Assembly: GCA_018380885.1 (NCBI GenBank)
Contig: JAGZSY010000033.1
Location: forward strand, 1-64,000
Reading direction: 5' to 3'
DNA length: 64,000 bases
From: Enterocloster asparagiformis
GTDB taxonomy: Bacteria > Bacillota > Clostridia > Lachnospirales > Lachnospiraceae
Below the pieces are notes generated by a model that saw nothing but the letters and a program-made list of their open reading frames with translations, was not told the origin of the DNA and ran no database searches. A program made the position numbers and the translations under genes. Of this stretch, positions 58,601 through 64,000 are shown piece by piece (positions within the stretch are counted from its first letter, which is position 1; each line of letters begins with the position of its first letter).

Positions 58601-58741
58601 CGAAGGAAGTCCAGAAAGCCTTATTACGTGAGGTTTGCTGGATTTTTCTTTTTTTACGCATATAAAAAGGCAATTCAGCAGGCACCGTGTTATAATAGTA
58701 ACATGACTACGATATTAAGCCCACAAAAAGGAGTTCAGGAC

Positions 58742-60115
58742 ATGCCGCTAGTTTCACTGATTATTCCCGCCTACAACGCCGAGAAATACCTGCGGCGCTG
58801 CTTAAACAGCGCGATGGAGCAGACGTTCAGGGATATGGAGATCATTGTCGTCAACGACGGAAGCACCGACACCACACTGGAGATCGGCCGGGAGTACGAG
58901 GAGATGGATGAGCGTTTCCGGGTGATCGACAAGGTCAATACAGGGGTGTCGGACAGCCGGAACCAGGCCATAAAAGCAGCTGCGGGGAAATACCTTCAGT
59001 TTATGGACAGCGACGACTGGCTGGCCCGGGACGCCACGGAGAGCCTGGTCTATGCCGCTGAGAAATACGACTGCGATATGGTGATCGCGGATTTCTACCG
59101 GGTGGACGGGGCTGTGTTCACGGAAAAGCAGCATATCCGCGAGCGGGGCTTGCTGACCAGGAAGGAGTACGCCGAATACATGATGCGCGACCCGGCCGAT
59201 TTTTACTATGGCGTCCTCTGGAACAAGCTTTACCGGCGCAGCATTGTGGAGGAGCGACAGCTGGAGATGGATCCGGAGCTCAGGTGGTGCGAGGATTTTC
59301 TGTTCAATCTGAGCTTTATCCGCCACGCGGAGCGCTTCGCCGCCATACAGATTCCCATCTACTACTACATGAAACGCAAGGGCAGCCTTGTCAGCACGGA
59401 CTGGAAAAAGGCCAACGCGGTCAAGCTGAAATTCAGCCTTTTGAAGAAGTACAAAGAATTGTATCAGAGTATGGATCTGTACGAGGAAAACAAATTGCAG
59501 ATCAACGCCTTTGTCCTGGCAATCGCAAAGGACGGGAGCGTGGCGGCTCCCATGAGCAGAAGGCGCCGGAGGCTGGACTCAAAGGATTACATTGAGGATG
59601 AGCTGCCGGCCGGCTATGCCCGGGTGCACAACCCGTTTGAGCCGGTGTACGACGAGAACTCCCGCGTCTTGATTCTGGGCAGCTTTCCCTCCGTCAAGTC
59701 CAGGGAGAGCGGTTTCCACTACGGCCATCCCCAGGACCGGTTCTGGAAGCTGCTGGCCCGTCTGCTGGGTGAGCCGCTTCCGTCCGGGATTGAGGAGAAA
59801 CGGGAGCTGCTGCTGCGCCGCCGCATCGCCCTGTGGGACGTGGTGGCGGTCTGCGACGTCAAGGGCTCCAGCGAGCAGAGCATACGCAACGTGGTCCCCA
59901 CGGATATCAACAGGATTCTGCGCGCCGCTGAGATTCGGACCATTGTTGCCAACGGGGAGGCTGCGTACAGGCTATACCAGAAATACTGCCGTGAACATAC
60001 CGGCAGGGAGGCGGTTAAGTGCCCGTCCACCAGCCCATCCAATGTGATATTTGCCCTGGACAGACTGTCCGACCGCTGGGGAGAGGTCCTGTGCCCCGGC
60101 GATCTGCGCGGGTAG
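58742..60115 (+). CDS. Fusion: family-2 glycosyltransferase + DNA-deoxyinosine glycosylase
   Basis: A 457-residue fusion. Residues 1-~285 are a GT-A glycosyltransferase (LVSLIIPAYNAEKYLRRCLN, IIVVNDGSTDTTLEI, QFMDSDDWLARDA with the DxD-like acidic motif) and keep the C-terminal YEENKLQINAFVLAIAKDG helix seen in stand-alone relatives. Residues ~295-457 are a UDG-fold deoxyinosine glycosylase (NPFEPVYDENSRVLILGSFPS, YGHPQDRFWKLLARLLGEP, CPSTSPSN) closely resembling the free protein at 40184-40699. The reading frame is continuous; an internal ATG (near 59552) has no SD. ATG 58742 follows AAAGGAG. The fusion partners share no obvious pathway. Confidence 0.85.
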   Translation: MPLVSLIIPAYNAEKYLRRCLNSAMEQTFRDMEIIVVNDGSTDTTLEIGREYEEMDERFRVIDKVNTGVSDSRNQAIKAAAGKYLQFMDSDDWLARDATESLVYAAEKYDCDMVIADFYRVDGAVFTEKQHIRERGLLTRKEYAEYMMRDPADFYYGVLWNKLYRRSIVEERQLEMDPELRWCEDFLFNLSFIRHAERFAAIQIPIYYYMKRKGSLVSTDWKKANAVKLKFSLLKKYKELYQSMDLYEENKLQINAFVLAIAKDGSVAAPMSRRRRRLDSKDYIEDELPAGYARVHNPFEPVYDENSRVLILGSFPSVKSRESGFHYGHPQDRFWKLLARLLGEPLPSGIEEKRELLLRRRIALWDVVAVCDVKGSSEQSIRNVVPTDINRILRAAEIRTIVANGEAAYRLYQKYCREHTGREAVKCPSTSPSNVIFALDRLSDRWGEVLCPGDLRG

Positions 60116-60198
60116 ACCGGGGAAACAGAACATACGAAGGCGGGGGGTTAAAGCCAGGGCCGTGATCGCGCTTTTCACGGCAATTTGCGCGTGAAGGA

Positions 60199-60291
60199 AA
60201 TGTCAATCAACTCCTCTTAATACGGTCAACCAGGAAGAGACCGGCCGGCGGAAACGCAGGTGATAGTGAGGGAGTTGGTTGGCATCTTTTT
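60199..60291 (+). ncRNA. Candidate structured RNA/terminator
   Basis: A 13-bp outer stem (GTCAATCAACTCC at about 60199, with GGAGTTGGTTGGC at about 60273; two G-T pairs) encloses CGGTC/GACCG with an 11-base loop and a GCG-GAAA-CGC tetraloop hairpin, and is followed by ATCTTTTTTT. It may be a riboswitch-type leader of the decayed gene downstream or a complex terminator for the fusion gene. The gap 60116-60198 holds nothing else recognised. Confidence 0.4.
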
Positions 60292-60312
60292 TTAGACCAA
60301 AATGGGGATTTT

Positions 60313-60775
60313 ATGTACGATTTTGGAAAAATCATTGAGCGGGACAACATGAGCACCAGGAAGTGGGCGGCGCCTGGTTCGGGGACAAGATGTCCCCATG
60401 TCCGACAGCACGGGCCTGCTGCAGCCGCTGTTTGACGGGCTGACCAGGGGGATCAAGTCCGCCAAGGGGGTGATGGTCATGGCCTGATTTCTCACCCTGA
60501 TCTGCATCCTGGTGATTTCCACCAACAACTTTGCCTTTGTCATGGTGGGCACTCTGTTTGCGCCGATCTTTGAAAAATACCATCTGAAATCCCAGAACCT
60601 ATCCAGGATTCTGGAGGATGTGGGAACCATGGGCAGCGTGCTGATTCCCCGGAACATGGGGGCCATGTTCGTGGTGGGCACGCCGATCATCTCCATGGCC
60701 ATTGCCCTGACCGGATTTAAGGTGCAGCAAACAGAAGGATTTTCCGTTCCAACTGCTCCAACGTACGGAATTTAG
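60313..60775 (+). pseudogene. Chimeric relic: malY/patB start joined to nhaC end
   Basis: From ATG 60313 the reading MYDFGKIIERDNMSTRKW matches the N-terminus of MalY/PatB-type cystathionine beta-lyases, then loses frame. From 60398 a second frame reads SDSTGLLQPLFDGL, then KGVMVMA, an in-frame TGA (60485-60487), FLTLICILVISTNNFAFVMV, and GTMGSVLIPRNMGAMFVVGT, matching the C-terminal part of NhaC-type Na+/H+ antiporters. The last ~20 residues do not look like NhaC. Two unrelated genes have therefore been joined by deletion and disrupted by frameshift and stop. Neither product is expected to function. Confidence 0.75.
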
Positions 60776-60841
60776 AACTTGCCGTTTGGCGAAAGTCCGG
60801 CTATAATAAAGCGAAGCATAAGATTGACAACAGGAGAGACA

Positions 60842-61003
60842 ATGAGAGAGTACATGAACGAACCGGTTGACTTCAGGTGGAGCGAAGCGGACATTGTGGA
60901 GGCGTATTCCCGGAATCCCGAGGATAAACGGTCGATTAAGCGGATGTTCTGTCTGACGACAAAAGAACTGAACCGGATCCTGCGGGAGGCCGGGGTGGAA
61001 TAG
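60842..61003 (+). CDS. Small protein upstream of the macrodomain gene
   Basis: A 53-residue charged protein (MREYMNEPVDFRWSEADIVE, then SIKRMFCLTTKELNRILREAGVE), probably all-helical with a short helix-turn-helix-like end. ATG 60842 follows CAGGAGAGACA; a longer in-frame start at 60779 lacks an SD. It lies 9 bases upstream of the macrodomain gene, so the pair is co-transcribed and may be functionally linked. No family was recognised. Confidence 0.65.
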   Translation: MREYMNEPVDFRWSEADIVEAYSRNPEDKRSIKRMFCLTTKELNRILREAGVE

Positions 61004-61012
61004 GAGGACTAT

Positions 61013-61504
61013 ATGATTGAGTATTGTAACGGGGATATTCTGGATTCAGGGGCTGATCTGATCTGCCATCAGGTGAACTGCCAGGGCGCTTTTGGCCGTG
61101 GGATGGCCGGACAGATCCGGCGCAGATTTCCGGAGGTTGAGAAAACATACAAAAAGATGACCAAGCAGTGGGTGGAGAAGGAGAACGGCGACACTTCCAA
61201 GCTGCTGGGCCGGGTCAGCGCCCAGCCCGTGGAGCAGGACGGGCGGTGGTTTTTGATCGCCAACCTTTACGGACAGGACGATTACGGCAAAAAGGGGCTC
61301 TACACCGACTACGCGGCCCTGGAGCAGGCTATGACGGAGATTCGCGGATTTCTGGATGTGCGGGAAAAACGCGAGACCGTGGCCTTCCCATACAAGATCG
61401 GCTGCGGCACCGCCGGCGGGGACTGGAGTATTGTGGAGGATATAATCCGCCGGGTATTCGGGGATTACGACGGCCGGGTGCAGATTTGGAAGCTGGAGGA
61501 GTAA
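61013..61504 (+). CDS. Macrodomain (ADP-ribose-binding) protein
   Basis: A 163-residue single macrodomain. Motifs: IEYCNGDILDSGADLICHQVNCQG (N-terminal part IEYCNGDILDSGADLI), then GAFGRGMAGQIRRRFP for the phosphate loop, LIANLYGQDDYGKKGLYTDY, and AFPYKIGCGTAGGDWSIVEDII for the second glycine-rich loop. It resembles Poa1p/ADP-ribose-1''-phosphate-processing proteins and the DarG macrodomain, so it may remove or bind ADP-ribose on protein, RNA or DNA. No DarT-like transferase is adjacent. It follows the 53-residue gene behind TAGGAGGACT. Confidence 0.88.
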   Translation: MIEYCNGDILDSGADLICHQVNCQGAFGRGMAGQIRRRFPEVEKTYKKMTKQWVEKENGDTSKLLGRVSAQPVEQDGRWFLIANLYGQDDYGKKGLYTDYAALEQAMTEIRGFLDVREKRETVAFPYKIGCGTAGGDWSIVEDIIRRVFGDYDGRVQIWKLEE

Positions 61505-61543
61505 GAGAGAGCGAAGGCCCGCATAAGAGACAGAGAGCGCGAG

Positions 61544-61582
61544 AAGGCTGAATTTCCCGGAAGCGGGGACGTCGGCCTTTTT
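61544..61582 (+). terminator. Terminator after the macrodomain gene
   Basis: AAGGCTGA (61544-61551) pairs with TCGGCCTT (61572-61579) and is followed by TTT. Confidence 0.7.
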
Positions 61583-61639
61583 GCAGTTCAGGCCCTTTTG
61601 GGGTGCGCCTGGACCATGGGCCGGATGAGGAGGATAGGG

Positions 61640-63109
61640 ATGAAACGCTGGGCAATCACGTTTGCAGGGATTCTGTGCCTGGTCTGCGCAGGACTTTTGT
61701 GCGGAAGCCTGACCTTTTGGCTTTTTGCGCACAGGGCAATGGCGCCCGGCGGACCTGCGGCAGAGCAGGTTAAAACGGGGCGGGTTGAAGCGGAGCAGGT
61801 TACAGCAGATCAAGCTGCGGCAGATCAGGTTACAGCAGATCATATTGAAGCGGAGCGGGGGACCGCTGCGGATGAGGGGGCTGCCGCCTCCGGGGAAGCG
61901 CTGAACCGCGGCGTGGAGAATAACGGCGGAAAGGCGGTCCGTTACCTGGGCAATGAGTATTACTGGAAATACAATTCCAAGAGCGTGGAGGACAACGGGC
62001 TGTTTGCCAGCTACGGGTTTGTGGAAAGCGCGGAGAATCAGATGATCTGCCGGCGACCCGACGGCAGTGAGCAGGTTCTTTTTGAGGCCCAGGGCTCGGG
62101 AGATATTTATATTGCCGGTGACAGGATGTACCTGACACAGGGATACAGCCGGCTTTTCTCCGTGAAAATGGACGGGAGCGGCAGGATCGACTACGGGATA
62201 TTTGAGGTGTGGGCTGCGGACGAGGAGAAGGGCACCCTGGTGGGCACAAGCTATGAGCGGGGCGGGGGAATCTACATTCTCTATGGGGAGGAGAACCGGG
62301 TTCTCCAGATTTCCGGGGACAGCGGCGTAAAGGCGGGGGTGACCGGAGGAGACTGCTATTACTCGGTGGCGGACAGCGCGACCAGAGGATTTTTACTTTA
62401 CCGGCTCAGCGCAGACGGGACGGGCGGCCCCCAACTGGTCGACCACGTGGCGGTGGGCGATCCCTATGACCAGGTCTATGCCATGGAGGTGATCAGGCTG
62501 GGAGACAGGCTTTACTATTCCTACGGTTTTTACGGGGGGACAGGAAGGTATTTTCAGCAGGGCGGTATTAACAGCGTGAATGTGGACGGAAGCGATGCCA
62601 GGACCTGCGTCGGGTACGGCGGGATTACCGGGGAAGATTTTCTGGTGGAGAAGAAGGGGGAAGCGGAGCTGGTCTACTATATCGACGGGGATATCATCTC
62701 CTACATCGGATATTGGAAGTATTACGCGGTGGAGGGCTGCCAGGTGAAAAATATGAGCACCGGCCAGGTCCGAGAGTCGGATTTCCCACTCAGCAGGCAG
62801 AATTCCTACATTTATAAAGACGGCGGGATTCTGATGGTCGCCGAACATGAGGCCCGCTATCAGACGTTGATTCCTAAGCAGACGGCGGCCCGCTTTGGGC
62901 TGTGGGAGCCCTCGGGGACCGAGGCGGATGAGATAACGCTGATCCGGCATCTGGAGGTAGTGGGGGATATTATCTACTTTACCGTGGAGAGGAGCGAGCG
63001 GAACCCGGCCCTGGATATAGGCTGGCGGACCAATTATATGAGAACAGGATCGGAGTGCTACCGGATGGAGAAGGGCGGGGAGAATCCGGTGCTGCTGTAT
63101 TCCTATTGA
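61640..63109 (+). CDS. Membrane-anchored DUF5050-like beta-propeller protein
   Basis: A 489-residue protein with an N-terminal membrane helix (WAITFAGILCLVCAGLLCG) at about residues 4-23. An Ala/Glu/Val repeat stretch (AEQVTADQAAADQVTADHIE) follows at ~40-75. The large extracytoplasmic part is rich in YY/YW and G-D/N turns (NEYYWKYNSKS, GSGDIYIAGDRMYLTQGYS, DRLYYSYGFYGGTGRYFQQGG), as in DUF5050/beta-propeller proteins of Clostridia. ATG 61640 follows GAGGAGGATAGGG. Function is unknown; it is probably a surface sensor or binding protein. Confidence 0.65.
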   Translation: MKRWAITFAGILCLVCAGLLCGSLTFWLFAHRAMAPGGPAAEQVKTGRVEAEQVTADQAAADQVTADHIEAERGTAADEGAAASGEALNRGVENNGGKAVRYLGNEYYWKYNSKSVEDNGLFASYGFVESAENQMICRRPDGSEQVLFEAQGSGDIYIAGDRMYLTQGYSRLFSVKMDGSGRIDYGIFEVWAADEEKGTLVGTSYERGGGIYILYGEENRVLQISGDSGVKAGVTGGDCYYSVADSATRGFLLYRLSADGTGGPQLVDHVAVGDPYDQVYAMEVIRLGDRLYYSYGFYGGTGRYFQQGGINSVNVDGSDARTCVGYGGITGEDFLVEKKGEAELVYYIDGDIISYIGYWKYYAVEGCQVKNMSTGQVRESDFPLSRQNSYIYKDGGILMVAEHEARYQTLIPKQTAARFGLWEPSGTEADEITLIRHLEVVGDIIYFTVERSERNPALDIGWRTNYMRTGSECYRMEKGGENPVLLYSY

Positions 63110-63173
63110 CAAGGGGAGAGCGCCTGGAGATCCAGACACGTGTTAGAATCCCGCTAAAATCCATGGGAATCTG

Positions 63174-63201
63174 TTGAAAACAGCGCCGGGTGTGATATGA
63201 T
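63174..63201 (+). promoter_or_regulatory. Promoter of the FUSC-family gene
   Basis: TTGAAA (63174-63179), 16 bases, TATGAT (63196-63201). Confidence 0.6.
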
Positions 63202-63222
63202 GAAGAGAATAAGCGGAATGCG

Positions 63223-63250
63223 GACGGCGGGGCAGATTTGCCCGGCCGTC
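63223..63250 (+). promoter_or_regulatory. Leader hairpin before the FUSC-family gene
   Basis: GACGGC (63223-63228) with GCCGTC (63245-63250), and inner GGGCA/TGCCC around GATT, followed by TGTTTTG. It lies in the 5' leader between promoter and start and may act as an attenuator. Confidence 0.5.
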
Positions 63251-63324
63251 TGTTTTGCGGAGGCTTTCTGCTTTTAAGACCGCAGAGGAAGCGGCGGCCG
63301 GATACCGGAAGGGGAGAATTTGAT

Positions 63325-64000
63325 TTGGACAATCAGGGACTGCGGCGCTTTTTGGGCCGCGCAAAGCTGGCGCTGGCGGATGCGGCGCCGGTTATTTTAT
63401 TTTTTCTGTTCGCATTCTATACCATTCTCTGGCTGTTTGGCGTGAAGTATATCATTGTGGTGTCGGTTCTGGCCACCCTGTTCAAGGTGCGCCGCCAGAA
63501 AAAACAGACGCCGGCCAAGCTGGCCTCCATGGCTGCGGTGCAGCTGTCCCTGGCCGTGCTGGCATTTCTCGCCGGCCACTGGCTGGTCCTGTGCATGCTT
63601 CTCAATATTCTGGTGCCGTTTTTCCTGGTATTTTTACAGTCCACCCAATTCAACCAGAAGGGCTATTTCACCAGCGCCATGGGCTTTGTGTTCTTCCAGC
63701 TGAGCCCGGTTCCCTTCGACCAGTTCGGCCGCTTTCTCTGCGCCATGGCCTACGGCCTGTTTCTGCTGGCGGCCGCGTTGCTCATCTGCTCCCACGGCAG
63801 GGCAAAGCGGGAGGACTACGGGCTGGAAAAGCGAGGGCTGGAGGCCCTGTCCGGACAGCTTTCGGCCTGGGCAGCGGGGCAGGACTGCGACGGAGGCAGG
63901 GAGCTGTTCTCCATCCAGCAGGCGCTCTACAGGCAGGTGGAACAGAGCCGGGGAATCTCCTACGCGGTGAGCCGGGAGGGGCAGATCCACTATATGGCTG
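63325..64000 (+). CDS. FUSC-family membrane protein (3' end beyond window)
   Basis: The reading frame starts at TTG 63325, 8 bases after GGGGAG, and runs open to the window end (225 codons seen). It begins MDNQGLRRFLGRAKLALADA and has about five membrane segments (ILFFLFAFYTILWLFG, YIIVVSVLATLF, QLSLAVLAFLAG, LNILVPFFLVFL, FLLAAALLICS). QKGYFTSAMGFVFFQLSPVPFDQFGRFLCAM (in two parts: QKGYFTSAMGFVFF and SPVPFDQFGRF) and the following cytoplasmic stretch fit FUSC/aromatic-acid-exporter-like proteins. The annotation is partial because the window ends. Confidence 0.75.
   Translation, partial: MDNQGLRRFLGRAKLALADAAPVILFFLFAFYTILWLFGVKYIIVVSVLATLFKVRRQKKQTPAKLASMAAVQLSLAVLAFLAGHWLVLCMLLNILVPFFLVFLQSTQFNQKGYFTSAMGFVFFQLSPVPFDQFGRFLCAMAYGLFLLAAALLICSHGRAKREDYGLEKRGLEALSGQLSAWAAGQDCDGGRELFSIQQALYRQVEQSRGISYAVSREGQIHYMA

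Noticed and set aside
60199..60291. Complete cobalamin riboswitch
   Set aside because: Only a loose B12-box likeness is present; the remaining conserved cobalamin-aptamer segments are not seen upstream.

Overview
The window looks like a chromosomal segment from a GC-rich anaerobic Firmicute, most likely a Lachnospiraceae member (Enterocloster/Lachnoclostridium-like). The signs are an AsrABC sulfite reductase, the McsA-McsB-ClpC set, YesM/YesN-type signalling, an RsmF methylase, YtrA-type GntR/ABC operons, a DUF6465 protein and a YtvI-like permease. Genus is not claimed. Almost all genes lie on the + strand; only dinB and an RluA-type gene (42970-45187) are reversed. There is no rRNA, no CRISPR array and no intact transposase. 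One tRNA gene (Trp, CCA) is present.

Layout. 1-1180: period-20 tandem repeats at the left edge, then a DUF2975 membrane protein and its small HTH partner behind a Fur-like palindrome. 1461-10921: asrABC followed by a tightly overlapping tetrapyrrole operon (hemA, sirC-like, hemC, cobA-hemD fusion, hemL, hemB). The operon makes precorrin-2/sirohydrochlorin, evidently to supply siroheme to AsrC. 11174-21977: a coherent accessory locus with an AbgB-like M20 amidohydrolase, a YesM/YesN two-component system, a complete branched-chain-amino-acid-type ABC importer, and a 610-residue protein joining a pyrroline-5-carboxylate-reductase-like half to an L-2-amino-thiazoline-4-carboxylate (ATC) hydrolase-like half. 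A 14-base box lies exactly 34 nt upstream of the -10 elements of both the M20 gene and the binding-protein gene, which suggests one regulator. This is my best candidate for an undescribed pathway.

22184-28071: a lone HicB-like gene, then an N-acyl-D-amino-acid deacylase, a GntP/DsdX-type permease, D-serine ammonia-lyase and an XRE-cupin regulator, forming a plausible N-acyl-D-serine scavenging module. 28072-28598: AT-rich DNA with a broken reverse-strand gene. 28599-32305: GntR-ABC operon behind a clear operator. 32489-41317: two aminotransferases, a YtvI-like permease, a MATE pump, DUF523, a repeat-rich L,D-transpeptidase, a DNA-deoxyinosine glycosylase and a Lys/Ala-rich DUF6465 protein. 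41547-46666: rsmF, rluA and dinB (with a LexA-like box inside its promoter) and a D,D-carboxypeptidase.

46667-51260: a secreted SH3-glucosaminidase behind a structured leader that repeats its own Shine-Dalgarno sequence, and a membrane-anchored cohesin/cadherin-like protein with a long disordered cytoplasmic tail. 51559-58248: GntR regulator, mcsA-mcsB-clpC without ctsR, a small conserved-looking protein, and radA. 58487-64000: tRNA-Trp, a glycosyltransferase fused to a second deoxyinosine-glycosylase domain, a structured element in front of a chimeric malY/nhaC pseudogene, a macrodomain gene with a 53-residue partner, a lipid-anchored-looking or membrane-anchored DUF5050-like protein, and a truncated FUSC-family gene at the right edge.

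All assignments rest on reading motifs by eye; no database search was run.
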